Counted from the stretch's first letter, positions 1 through 14,600 are shown. The stretch is DNA of 64,000 nucleotides from Dromaius novaehollandiae (GCF_036370855.1 NC_088102.1:39283835-39347834), one strand, 5' to 3'. Notes: generated by a model not told the origin, from the sequence alone. Program-made: numbers and translations.

Positions 1-869
1 ACTGAAAAAATGGGTTGCGTATATGCCTTTCAGTTTGTGGATTGCTTACAAGCTTCTCTTCCGTTTTCCCTTCTCCAAAAGAAAAGAATTCTGCAGGTTT
101 TCATAATAGAAACTTGAAAAGGAGGAGGAGTGGTGAGGATACCAGGGAGGGGAAACGGCTGCAAATAGCATAAGTGAAGTTGCAGTTTTTGTGAACAGTT
201 TTAACAGCTTCTGCCCAGCTCTGATCATAACATCTACTTACATGGTGTTATGAAATCTCGCTCTGTGCTTTTCTTCTCCCACATCTGATACCAGCAGTGG
301 GTAAGGCATACCGAAGGGCCAAGGAATTCCCTAATACAGCCATCCTCATCTTTATCATGGAAGAGACAACAGCTTTGAGAACGCAACCCTACAACTTAAA
401 CCAAGCTGATTTGCACTCAAACCAGAATGAGCTGAGTTGGTGCTGGTTCTTTTTTAGGCCTGTCATCTCTACTGCCTGCATTGCCACACTAAAGAAGAGC
501 GTGGCTGCAGTCAGCTTCAGTTCAGGCAAACAACTGGTAAGCCAGAGGTTTCAAGCAAATTTCTTCTGCAGCCCTCTCTGAGAAAACGTGTGTGCTTGTG
601 GGGTGGAGGACACAAAGGCTCACTTCCCCTCTGTAAAGATGACTGAGGTCAGTCCTTAAAACATGCCCCAAAACAAAAGCGTATTTTAAAAAGTACGTGA
701 AATAGCTGCCACGGTTTTGTGCGGTACCCTGCTCCCCCTGCCAAAATAATAAATTAGGGTGGTTGTTGTTTGTTGTTGTTTTTAAACGTTCTAAAGTAGA
801 GGAGCTTTCTGATGCATTATGATGGACAACCTTAGGTGACGTATCCCCACTTATCCATGAAAAGACCTT
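1..869. other. 3' flank of CCDC177, no gene recognised
   Basis: This stretch lies downstream of the CCDC177 stop codon and probably holds its 3' UTR. No AATAAA or ATTAAA was found in the minus orientation. The only variant seen is GATAAA (plus-strand TTTATC at 351-356), which is weak. The open frames at 46-228 and 297-581 are short and match nothing I know. The window edge may cut the 3' UTR. Confidence 0.5.
748..753 (+). terminator. Candidate plus-strand poly(A) signal
   Basis: A canonical AATAAA is followed within 10 to 30 bases by a GT-rich tract (761-781), the usual layout of a cleavage and polyadenylation site. It points toward the CCDC177 stop codon, so it could end a convergent plus-strand gene; in human the neighbour on that side is PLEKHD1. 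No coding sequence for such a gene is visible here, so it may be a chance match. Confidence 0.25.
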
Positions 870-3402
<2,533 letters not shown>

Positions 3403-4095
3403 GTGTTTGGGGTGGGGGGGGTGCAGGGGCCGTGTTTGGGGTGGGGATGTGCAAGGTGCGGGGGCCGTGTTTGGGGTGGGGGGGTGCAGGGGCCGTGTTT
3501 GGGGTGGGGGATGCTCAGGGTGCAGGGGCCGTGTTTGGGGTGGGGGATGCGCAGGATGCAGGGGCTGTGTGTGGGGTGGGGGGTGCAGGGGCCGTGTTTG
3601 GGGTGGGGGATGCTCAGGGTGCAGGGGCCGTGTTTGGGGGGCATGCGCAGGGTGCGGGGCCGTGTTTGGGGTGGGGGGGTGCAGGGGCCGTGTTTGGGGT
3701 GGGGGATGCTCAGGGTGCAGGGGCCGTGTTTGGGGTGGGGGATGCGCAGGATGCAGGGGCTGTGTGTGGGGTGGGGGGTGCAGGGGCCGTGTTTGGGGTG
3801 GGGGATGCTCAGGGTGCAGGGGCCGTGTTTGGGGGGCATGCGCAGGGTGCGGGGCCGTGTTTGGGGTGGGGGGGTGCAGGGGCCGTGTTTGGGGTGGGGG
3901 ATGCTCAGGGTGCAGGGGCCGTGTTTGGGGTGGGGGATGCGCAGGGTGCGGGGCCGTGTTTGGGGTGGGGGGGTGCAGGGGCCGTGTTTGGGGTGGGGGA
4001 TGCTCAGGGTGCAGGGGCCGTGTTTGGGGTGGGGGATGCGCAGGATGCAGGGGCTGTGTGTGGGGTGGGGGGTGCAGGGGCCGTGTCTGGGGTCC
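3403..4095. repeat. G-rich minisatellite with higher-order repeat structure
   Basis: About 21 subunits of five main types follow one another: A (36 bp, ends GATGCTCAGGG), B (36 bp, ends GATGCGCAGGA), C (27 bp, with GGGGCTGTGTGTGGGG), D (33 bp, with GGGGGGCATGCGCAGGG) and E (27 bp, starts TGCGGGGCCG). The order is A-B-C-A-D-E, repeated, then A-B'-E and A-B-C. The word ATGCTCAGG starts at 3511, 3610, 3706, 3805, 3901 and 4000, so spacing alternates 99 and 96 bp and the higher-order period is 195 bp. Copies are nearly identical, which implies recent homogenisation. It lies in CCDC177 intron 1. Confidence 0.92.
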
Positions 4096-4149
4096 GCGGG
4101 GGCGGTGCCCGGGGCGCAGCGCAGACCCCGGCGGCGGGCGGGCACTCAC

Positions 4150-4320
4150 CGGGCCGGGGGCCGGGCGCGGCGGGCAGCCCCGCGCTTTGTCTCCGGTGGC
4201 GGCAGCCGCGGGATCAGGCGGGCGGCGGCGGCGGCCCCTCCGTGGCTGCCCGGGCCCGCGCGGCCCCTGCGGCGGCGGCACCGCGGCCGCCGGGAGGCTG
4301 CGGCGCCCCGCGCTGCCCGC
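4150..4320 (-). other. CCDC177: CCDC177 non-coding exon 1 (5' end approximate)
   Basis: A strong minus-strand donor (CCCGG followed by TGAGT, exon end at 4150) lies at the edge of a CpG-rich block, just downstream of a GC-box cluster. It pairs well with the acceptor at 2778-2777. The 5' end is a guess set by the GC boxes, since no TATA box is visible. No coding capacity is needed because the start codon lies in the next exon. Confidence 0.55.
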
Positions 4321-4440
4321 TGCGGGCGGGGGCGGGGGCGGGGGGCGGGGCGGGGCGGGGCGGGCCCGGGGGCGGCTCCGCCCCGATCCCTGCCCGCGCG
4401 CTGCAGCGGCGGGCGCGGGGCCGGGGCTGCCGGTGGTGCC
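4150..4440 (-). promoter_or_regulatory. CCDC177: CpG-island promoter of CCDC177
   Basis: The block is extremely GC- and CpG-rich. A run of at least five GC boxes (GGGCGGGG-type, Sp1/KLF sites) lies at about 4324-4373. No TATA box is seen, as expected for an island promoter. It sits upstream of the exon 1 donor at 4150 on the minus strand. The GC-rich island continues with interruptions into the coding exon. Confidence 0.65.
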
Positions 4441-4615
4441 TCCTTCCGTGCGTGCGTCTGCCGTGCGTGCGTCCTGCTGCGCACTCATCGCTCCGCGCGT
4501 GTCCTTCCATGCACATGTCCCTCCGTGTATGAACCTATGAACCTTCCCTGCCCGCACGACGCAGGTGCCCTCCCGTGCGCGTCTCCTTCCCGCGCGTGCC
4601 TCTCTGTTCACCCCT
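4436..4615. repeat. Degenerate GTGCGTG/CTTCCGTG tandem repeat
   Basis: The words CCTTCCGTGCGTGCGTC, CTGCCGTGCGTGCGTCC, GTCCTTCCATGCACATGTCC and CTTCCCGCGCGTGCC recur at intervals of roughly 18 to 25 bases. The copies look like a decayed short-period repeat that is alternating purine-pyrimidine in places. It borders the CCDC177 promoter on its upstream side. Confidence 0.45.
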
Positions 4616-7600
4616 CTCCACGCGCTTTGCCTTTCCTGCAGTATTTTTCAGCAGTTTGTCGTGTAGCCGCTACAGACACAGTCTAATCTGCTTCGTTTTA
4701 ATGAGGACATGGCACTCGCCCAAGGACTTCCAGGCTGGCCCCGGGACAGGGATAGGGAGCCGCAGAAGGACACCGCACTGGCCTGGGGAGGGCAAGGGGA
4801 AGGCCGAGGGCTGCAGGTCGGTGGTGGTTACGCACCGTCCGGGCAGAGCCTCTGAAGCAAGCTTGCCGCTGCGCTGACGGAGGCGCACAGCCCTGGCGCA
4901 TCCACAGTGAGCGGGCACGCTCCACCAGTAAAACCACATCGACTCACCTAATCTCATTCGTTCGTCATCATCAGAGTCTGTAGGGGACTGTTATGAAGCT
5001 CGGTAATCAGGTACATGACAAACCTTCAGGCCAGGCAACAGCCTTCTGCTGTCAGAAGAGCCCCGCTCGCCGGCTGATAGTGCTAACCACCCTCACTGCT
5101 GGCTGCAGCGCCGTCGCCAGGGTGCCGAGGCCATATGCCTGCCTCATGGAAAATGTTAAGGCAGTAAACACGTGCCAGTAAGGTGTGGGCTTCTGTGGCC
5201 TTTTGGCAAGTTGCTGCTTCAGCCTGCAGTGAGGCTATATGCGGACCTTGATCTCCCAGATTTGCTTGTGGATCTTGAGGACTCCCATAAGTGGTCTCCC
5301 AATTGCAGCCAGAAGGGGATTTACCAGCAGATTTTCAAAGCAGCTGGATACGTTTTTAGGAGCCATTAACACACACGGGGTTGTATGTCTCTTTTCAAAA
5401 GACTAAAGGAGATTTGGGGTGAGGGCAGGAGAGGAGGTCTCTGGAGGAGCTGAAGAGGATCATTTCCATCAGTGAGCCACTTCCCCACACACGATTATAA
5501 AACCTAGTTCTCCGTTGGCATATACCTTGTCTGGAAGTGTACACACTCAGGCAGAGCAGTGCTCTGAGGTTATGCTCCTGCTTTAATAAACAATTTCCAG
5601 TGCAAAACTTTGCATTGCTATCAGCGATAGCATGAGATGCAGGGCAGTGGAGAATCAGACTTACAGGTTGTGGCAGTGGAAATATTTGTATCATGTCAAC
5701 AAATTCATCTGCCTGCTCTTAATTGCACACGTGTTAATTAACTTTTTCCAATCCAGCTTTAAAACTACCCATACCTGGCTTTTTCCCCACTCCTCTTGGG
5801 AGGGCTATTTCACGACCTACTAGACCTCATTGGTAAAACATTATTAGTTATATTCAGCTTCAGTTTTTCCTCTCAGTTTTATCTTCTCTAAGAAGTTAAC
5901 CCCCCTTTTTTTGCTAAACACCTCCCTTCTGCTTCGGTTTATGCCTTACAAATGTTTGTGAACTGTTTCCATACCCCCTCAGAGCCAAGCAAAACATATC
6001 ATCGTTATAAATCAGTTCCCTATAGCTGCACAACCCAGCACTGGCTCTCTCCCAAACGCCTTCGAGCGTGCCCCTCTGCCCCGATGGCTGCAGGCTGCGT
6101 GAGCAGTGGCCTCCGGGCACGGCGCTGCCGAGCTGCTGCTGCCTCCCTGCCGCGTGGCGCGGGAGAGCCGCGTACGCTGTCCTGGCACTGGTACGATGCC
6201 TTTCTCCTCTCGCCTGCCTGCTCACGGCTAACTCTCTGCTAACTCTCCTAAAGTTTGCTCAGTCCTGTTCAGCTTACCAGGACTGTTCCCCCTCCACCCT
6301 AGGAATATTAGTAGATGGATTATTTCCTCCTTGGCAAACAGCTTTTGTTTTCCTTAGTTTGTAATTTCTACTCTCTTTCTCATGTGGTGTTTACACTACT
6401 GCTGGGAGCACCCCAGGCTCTTGTACAGCTACTCCAGCTCTCGTCCTACTTTCTCCTATTGAGACCTCTCCTGGCTTTTGCCCAGTGTATTCCTGCTCCT
6501 TCCCGGGGTGCTGGCGGTTAGAGGGAAGGTGATAGCCCTGGGGAGAACAGCACAAGCAGCCCTCTGCCATAGTTTCCTGAGTGCAAGGCTGCTGGCGTCT
6601 CCCAGGCATAGGGTCCTTCTGCTCTGCCTGCCCGTGGGGCCCAGGTGCCCAGCAGCCTCCCCAGGGAAGGGGTAGGCATATCCTTCCCCAGCAGAGGCAG
6701 CCTGCAGCACACCAGGACCCACCAGAGCCTCCAGCACTGCCTCCTCTCTCAGCTGCAAGGTCTAAGTACTAGTTTAAAACTTTAATGAGGCGCTGAGTGT
6801 AAGGTCATACGGATCCACGTGACACCCGTGGTCCCTTCCCTTGGACAGGCCCTTGCCACACTCTGTAACCCTTCGTCAGCAGCCCTGCAGCCCGTCCACC
6901 TGAGTGATGGTGCAGCCAAGCTGCACTGAGCTACTGCTGAACACAATTCCCACGAGGCTCTGCAGGCAGGGCTCGCCCAGCAGCAAGGCCTGAAACCCAA
7001 CACGCCACAAAGACAGTGTAACCACTTGACAAAAGCCAAGGTCCTGCTCCGGGAGGTTTCCGTGGTGGCAGATGCAGAGGACAGGGAAGTGGAGGAGAGA
7101 GCAGAGCGTAAGGAGTTAGCCGGAGACGGCAACATGCGGTGAGACACAGTGCAGAGAGCTACTGCTGGAAGCAAAATACGTGGCAGCCGCTGGAGACAGG
7201 CTTACAGTACAAATACTACATCCTGCTCTCTAACGTAAAGCAGGAGTTTAAGGCCAGATATGGCAGTGACTTCAGTTCACAAGAGCTGTGCTGACAGTGA
7301 GTTGTTATTACTGCTCATCTTATCAGGTCACTCTGCGGTGTGTGCAAATATTTAGTCCTCAGTAAAGAAAAGGGGTTTTTTGGTCCCTGACAGAAAGGCT
7401 CTCTAGACCATTGGCTCTGCCTGCACTGAGGACTACCACTACTGTTGCTGCACTGATGCTTTCTTTGGGTCACATTGAACAGTCGTCTGCTCTGCTTTGT
7501 GCAAGTCTAGCACATCTACAGTAGTCTTTGTGTTTGGGTAAAAGCTATGCAGTTACCAGGGCTGGCTGAAAAATCTGCTGGGATGGCAGAGAAAATTTTG

Positions 7601-8224
7601 AAAATGAAGGAAAAAAAACTTGGCATTGCATGTTTCCATGGAAATAAATGTAGGTGCGAGAGTGCGGTTTATTTGCTTTGGGGGATATTCTGTTACTGGT
7701 GGTTATTTCTTGGAGAAATTAGAATACGGACATATTTTGGCCCAAACCAAATCAGAGATGCTGCTGATGAACCTCTTGTGCTCAGTGCATCAGTTCTCCT
7801 GGTCACGCTTGGCTAATCACAGAGCGCTGATGGGGCTGTGAGGGCATTATGGAGCCTCTGGACATGGTGATTCATGGAGGACGGGTATGGCCCCAAGGTT
7901 ATAAGGCAAACTTAGAGAAAAGATATAAGGTAAGCAAATACATGAGCCAGCCAGAAATTAGTATGAGAAGTCTTATGGTCTTCGCAATAAAGAGACATCA
8001 GACTGCACCATTGGAGTGGTCCTTCCAGGCTTTATAATTTAGGATTACAAACTACATCTCCCATGAATGGCATATCCATACAGAAATACTGTTGTTTGCT
8101 TTCTTCATCAAAGCAAAAGAAAACTTTTCTGTTGTGTAAAGACACTTTTTATTATTTGCAGTGTTCACCAATGCCTAGCTTGGACAGACCTCATTGTGCA
8201 GAAATATCCTTAATGTAGACAGGG

Positions 8225-8350
8225 CCAAGGTCTGACAGTTTTGGGCAGGGAATGCCTTTGTGACAATTGTGTTCAGCACCTAGCACAATCAGTTTCTTAT
8301 TCCTGATCAGGGCCTCAACCGCTATTCTCCCCCCTACTTATTATTAAGAT
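8225..8350 (+). mobile_element. Ancient amniote interspersed repeat, copy 1
   Basis: The order GGGCAGGGAATGCCTTTGTG, then TTCAGCACCTAGCACAAT, then CCTGATCAGGGCCTCAACCG, then an ATTATTAA tail matches a widespread amniote repeat tail I remember (CAGCRCCTAGCACAATGGGG... with a TAATA-rich end). I cannot give its database name with confidence. Related copies lie at 38100-38200 and 40065-40175. It is diverged, so it is an old insertion. Confidence 0.5.
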
Positions 8351-10469
8351 GAGCAGTGACAGTAAATGTTGACCCAAAATCTTCTGTGTGAACTATGTAA
8401 ACAGGTACTATTGAGTGTAAACTCAGTAAGAATATTACATGCTAACTCAGGTTACATTCTCAACTTGAAGCTGAAATGTAATGAAGTTCCATTCATTTAA
8501 TTGAAACTGTTGGTTTTGAGCAAATGACTGGTCTTCCATGCTGCTTTCAGTTTTCAAGCTTCATTATTTATTCTAATGCAGCCAGGAAATCATGACGGGA
8601 CTGCTGAAGAACAGTGGGGGAAAAAATGACATTGCTGGTAACACTCCTCAGGGTGAGTAAAAAGCAAAATGTAATCAAATGGAATAAACTGTCAGATTAA
8701 GACTAGAAATTTTAAACTATTTTAGTTTTAGGCAGAATAAATAGAATAGTAGGGAAGTCTTTCTCTGCCCGTATGATTCCTAACCTGACCATGGCATGGA
8801 TATTATCAGTTAGGTATACTGCACTAATGTTTGTAGGGGAATTGCAAAAATCTCCCATGCCTCCTTTTCCCTATCAGAAGCCACACCGAAATGTAATTTT
8901 CCAGGGTAGAGTATTTGATGTTCCAATCTAAATATGAGCTGCTTTTGTATTCCTGGTTTGTAATTGTTGCTGCCCAGCGGTACTGTGGCAGGGAGGCACA
9001 GGCAGAAGGAAGCGATCAGCTGTTCACCACGGCTCTCATTTGGGAGCGCAGTGCAGCACAGGGTCAGCAGAAGGGAGCTGGGCTCTTCCTCGCTTTGTTA
9101 GCGTAGAGCCACGTGTGGGGAGTGTAAAAGAGGTATACGGGAGTTTTGCAGTCAGTCTGCATTGATGTAAATTGCTGCCTGAGGAGAAAGACAAAGCAGC
9201 GTTACTCCCGTGACGCCTGCCTCCTGAATGCAGGCGAACTGAAAGAAAAACACCACGTGCACATAGCCAGAGCGACCGCACGCCAGCAGGGTTGCATCAT
9301 GCACCCACATTATGCCCGGCTACATGGTCACCCAGGATTGCCCCCGCTGCTTAACACTGGCTAATGATATCCTGAGCTACCAGCTCTGCCTTGATACAGT
9401 CAAAACAACATTTAGGGACAAATGCCATTATGAACAATTCCACTTAATTACAGACTAATGTTTGGAAGCGGATCCTACTACCCGTAAGGATAGGATTACA
9501 TTTAAATTCCCAAAGACTGCTGCTGAGACTGGCATATCATAATGCTGGCTCCTGGAGGACCATGAAGCAGATGAGTTTTCAACAAGTTGTAGGTGTTGGG
9601 TAAGTCTGGAGTAGGAGTAGCAGAGCTAATCATTAGCAAGGGGATGAGGGGAGGAAAACAGATCAAATTCATTTAAAAAGCCCTGTTATACCATCCATTT
9701 TAAATGAGTTTAAACTCCATTTAATGGATGCATTTATTTCCTGAAAATTAAATCTGTACCTGTGTGTTTAGACTTTGGAGGGGATGAACTCTGCTGTTCA
9801 TCTGCAGCAAGAACCGGACTTCCTAGTTCTTTGGACATCACAGCCCATCCGTCCTGAACTCTGGAGGCTGTACCAGTCCCAGTGTCACTCAGGGGTTCCT
9901 GCGACCCCTCGTGTCACCCAGACCTCTCAGGGAAGGGACACCATTCTACCTGAATGGTGAAAGCTCACAACTGAAGACAGTGCCAAATAGATACTTCTGT
10001 TCCTTTGCACTGATACCTGGGAATAAAGCCAGCTGGAAGATTGTTGGCAGGAAACCTTCCTAACTCCGATCATATTTGGCATGAGTGTTTATGCCAGATG
10101 TTGCCTCAGAAAACACGAAAGTCAGTGGACAGTTGTTTTAATACACAGCTTTGCAGCTTGCAAAGTGCTGAGTTTTTATTGAAAGGAAAGAAAATCAAGA
10201 TTTACTGCTTCCTTGTGGTGTACAGAGTCACTGCATGTAGCCAAGTAATCCAACATCATCTGGAAAGAACAGATGGGAATCCAAGAAATTAATGAATGTC
10301 CCATAACAAAAACCTACTGTTTAATAGAAAGATTTTTACAGCTATCCTTCATTATGAAGAAGAGTAAGTCAGATGCCCGACTTTTTAAATTTAATTTTCA
10401 AAGATGAGACTCAAAGGAGAAGCTGAGAGTAAATCAGACTGTTTATTATGGGAGAACTGGGAACACAAA

Positions 10470-10690
10470 ATTCTCATTGGAAAGAAAGAATGGCTTAGGA
10501 CGATAGGCATTAGACAGGAACCAGTTCAGTTCTCTGCTTTGTCACATTGTTTACCTAAATAAATGCTATGACTGAGTATCTGTGGGGACCTGGCCCTTTT
10601 CCATCTGTAAATAGGACTAATAGCTCTTCCCTAAGAGGTACTTAGCCAACGTGATAATGAGGCCATATATTAAGTATAATAGGTACATTT
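10470..10690 (+). mobile_element. MIR-like SINE fragment (avian MIR type)
   Basis: The segment keeps the MIR landmarks in order: TCTGCTTTGTCACATTGTTTA, then TTTTCCATCTGTAAATAGGA, CTAATAGCTCTTCCCTAAGAG, and a tail GTGATAATGAGGCCATAT. In the family these are the TGTGACTTTGG...CACTTAACC, CCCATCTGTAAAATGGGG and TAATAGCACTTCCC parts and the GGGCCATATAAGTACCT tail. Divergence is high, so it is ancient. A RepeatMasker run would confirm it. Confidence 0.55.
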
Positions 10691-11429
10691 GGCAGCAGGA
10701 GGACCTCAAAATGGTTGGAAGGTAATTTAAATTAATCACAGGAGTCTACAACGAAGGAGATCTTCTCCTTCAACGTCTTTCGAAGAGAGTCCCTCAGACA
10801 AGCAAAAGTGGGGTCATCTACACCTCTTTATTCTAGCACATGGACAGTGACCAAGCTAGAAACGGGCTGCCTCCCTTGCTGGAAACACCAGCATTGTAAA
10901 ATAGAAGGTAGGAGAGAGATGGCTATTTTCCCATTACAGTTCTGTAGAACTGGTATTGCATATAGTTGTGTATGTAGGTCTGATTCTGCAGTTTCTCTGC
11001 TTACACTGAGTTTCACTGGACTCAGTAATTTGGGGTTTGTTGTACCTTTTTTCTCCAACTCTTGTATTTTTTAGCACAGCGTTTTAGCACAGGTTCATGA
11101 GGAGGTGCTGAGCAAGCTGGTACAGGTCCGTGGCACTGCAGAACACCATGCCAAGATACCAGCACAGGGTGGCTGCTTTACAGCGGGGCTGTGCCCAGTG
11201 AAACTTTCTGCTCAGATCTGGGAGCAGCTCCCTTGGAAATGGGTGAGATGGAGGGAGACCTGAGTACAGCAATGTATTGCAGGGTGACTCTGCACTATCC
11301 ATGTGATGCAAATGCTAAGAAGGCCAATGTCATCTTGTGGTTTATTGGGCAAAGTGCTTCTGGCAGAGACGAGGTGGTACAAACACCAGTTTGCTAGGTA
11401 GTGATGAGAGTCTGTCCAGAATGCTGCGT

Positions 11430-11625
11430 GTGGTTAATTCCAGTGTTAGGAAAGATTAAATCGAGTCTGAGACAGCAGAGCCAGTTAGGATGATCAGAGA
11501 CCCAGAAAGCTGGGACACTAAAAGCGCTTGGATCTTTGCGACTGTAAAAATGAAATCTGAGGCAGGATGTGGTAGATTTCTAAAAATATACAAGGGAACA
11601 GACAATTTGCTCAGCCAACACCTTT
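11430..11625 (+). mobile_element. Old CR1-like LINE fragment, sense orientation
   Basis: GTTAGGATGATCAGAGACCC followed by CAGAAAGC, and then GAGGCAGGATGTGGTAGATT, TCTAAAAATATACAAGGGAA and CAGACAA, resemble the CR1 reverse-transcriptase 3' region (GATGATCAGGGGCCTGG... and GAGATATGATAGAAGTCTAT...). The match is from memory and diverged, so the boundaries are approximate. Confidence 0.4.
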
Positions 11626-14600
11626 AATGTGTCCTGTATCTTGCTGTACTAACCCAGAGGCATGTCACAGTCAACCTCAGAAATGCAGGCACTGAAGAAA
11701 CTGCTTCTGTGAAAACCAGCGGTGGTTTGGTTGCTGACTTCAACATGAGCAAGATCTACATGAAACTCCCTTTTTCTTGCTTTGAACATTTAGCACTGAA
11801 GTGAAGTTGAATTAATACCATTGTGCTGTGCAGCTTGAATCTAGCACAACTGGAGCAGAAGTCAATTTGCTGTATTTGAGAGAAAATTAATTAAGGCCTC
11901 GTTTGTTTCCCTCTGAGAGAGCAGCTCTGGGTAGTTTCCAGGAGATGGTGAATTTTTCTTTGAGCTCCTTTGGTGCAGGCCTATCCGTACAGAACAAATG
12001 TTGTACCGCTTCGAGGCCCAAATTCCTGTAAGCTCCCAGACTGTGAGCTGGGCCCTTTGGCTGCTGCAGCGGTGTGACAGTCCCTGTGGCGGCTCCACAG
12101 CTGTGTGCTGCATTTTGAACTGCAGAGGGGGAAATTATCTAAGTGCAGGGAATACTGGCTGTAGTCCGAGAGGGAAATGTCATGGCAGGGTTGATTCTCA
12201 TAGCCTGCATTACTCTCACTTGTCTTCTGTCAGTGGACTATGAACTGTGCAGAGAGGTAGCTAAAGGGAAGGGGAGAAGAGGGACTGAGTATTGCCTCCT
12301 CTGCTTCTGGAGTGCTCCAGCAAGGTACGAAGAGGGAAGCTGTGCCAAGTTTTTGTTTTTGCTCGTTCTTCCATGTTGCTTCATCAGTCCTTTAGGAGAT
12401 GAGTTTTTCTACTTCGATCTGCCCTGAATATTAATTAATGAATAATAGCCCACTAAAAATGAAAAACATGTATGGATTCCAGTGAATAATCCCGGGAGTG
12501 CAACAGAGGGCTGAGAGGACCAGAGATGTGTGCGGAAGATAATGTGAGAAAACAAAGCAAAACAGGGGAGGGAAATTGTACAGGTGACTTATGAGAACAG
12601 AAGACTTTGCATGGTCGTGGAAGGAAAGGTAAAGAAGGCGGCCTCCTTGGCTTGTGGGAGATGGTTAGGGTATAGGAATGCTGTCAGAAACATTATAACT
12701 TATGGACTCTGACAGGCACCTGCCTGCAAACAGAGGGGCACCGCAAGACCTAATCTCCAGTAAGTCCAGTGGGCTTTTGTGAGGCTGGCATATAAGATTG
12801 AGTTGTTGTTCTGCTATTGTAGCATAAAAGTCTGGTTGTTGGACATAGTGACTATTCCTCAACTCTGGCAACTCGCAGAGGACAGGTATAACAGGTGTTA
12901 ACAAGGAACAGCATTGAATGCACAAATGAAGTGGTATGAAGGTTCAATTTTCTGTCAGGGAATCAAGCCAATTTAAAAATATTGACATGCACAATGAAGG
13001 TTGTGGTAAAAATCTTTATCACTGAAGAAAGGTCTCACTGAATGCTGTAGCAAAGCCCGTGGCACGTGGGAGCTGATGTCCTGCCCAGGCTCCAGGAGGG
13101 CTGGATTCTTCTGGGCTGGGCACTGAGGGTTTATGCAAGGAGATGAATGATCTGAATTCGACTGAAGGCCACCTACTACTCTGGCTTTGCACAGCTTCTG
13201 GGGTGCTCTTGGTTTTGCTGGCTGTGGGTCCTTGCTGCCCTACATAAAGCTCTTCAAAAAAACTGGCAAAAAGTGCCATGGAGATGGGCAGTGTTGCAAG
13301 GGTCATAATGTCATGTAGCAGAGTCAGGTCCTTGTCTCTTGCTTACAAAAAAATCAAGTGGTGACTTTTATGTTTTTGGGAGCACTTAAGAAGCTGACTC
13401 ATGGCACTGCATTTTGGGCTTGAGTCACAGCTGCTGCACAAATACCATTTGAAACAAGTTGCCAAGGAACACATCACATAGGTGTTATCAGCAGGGAGGC
13501 AATGGAGCAAGAGTGTGCATGGCTGTTGTGTATACCCAAAAGGGAGATGCTGTTTGCTAGAGTCAGCTTTGGCATGCTGCTGGCTCTGAGGAACAAAAGG
13601 CATCTCTGGTGTGATGCCAGCTTTTTGCTTTCCCACTGTAGTGTGGACCAGAAGGATTCATGGAAGCAGCCAAAGAGGGGTAGCTGTCCTGCATCTTAAT
13701 AGTAAGGGTTTCAGAGCTGTCTCACTAGGAGGAAAAGGTTTGTGAGGGAACCTTGTGAAACCAAAAGGTCTTTGGTGACAGCTGGGTGCTGAAAAGTCTC
13801 TATGAGAGCTTGGCCCTGGGGTGAAATTGTTTCAGTCTTTTGACTTGCTGGGTGGGCAGCTCTGCAGAGGAGAGAGCAGATGGCATGAAGGAAGGTATAG
13901 CATTCCCTCCCTGTCTGCAGGAGCACATAACACTGGGAGGAGGATGTAACACAGGACAGTAACATTATCAGGGGCTCAAGGGCAAAGATGGGTTTGTATC
14001 ACAGTGTGAGGTAACATTATCTCTTAGGCTATCTTTTCTCCTCTGATAGTGCTTAAACTGCCATGAGACCTCTTCCAACTGAGCGCTACCTTCAGGACTC
14101 ATATTTTATCAATTGCTTCTTCTTCAGGCGGGAGATTAACTTGAAACTGAGGTCATGTCAGACATAGGGAGCCTGGACAGACATTGATAACCTGTGCAGT
14201 CCATCTCGGGACGGAAGGGCTGGGCAGCTGTGTGTGTGAGGTGACAGGTGTCATTCACAAGGATGTGAAGGGCTGTCAGCAGTTTGAAGAAGAGGATAAG
14301 AATTCCATGACTGGAATATAGAGGGTTTTTCTTTAATCTGAATGATCCAGCGGCAGATCTGGGTCTGGAGGGCAGCAGCTCTCCCTGTGGGGTTTATCAC
14401 CACGTGTGGAACAGAGGGTTCTGGCTTGCATTTGCTGCACTGGGAAAGGTGGTTTGCACTGCTGAAATGGGGCTTCTCCCAGCAGCAGCAGTCCTCTTGC
14501 TCTGGGCTGTAGACAAGCCCCAAGCCTTCACGCAGAGAAAATTTCTACCTTTCCCACTGTCACAGAAACTTCCATGCAGTCTGATGTAGAGAGAGACTTG

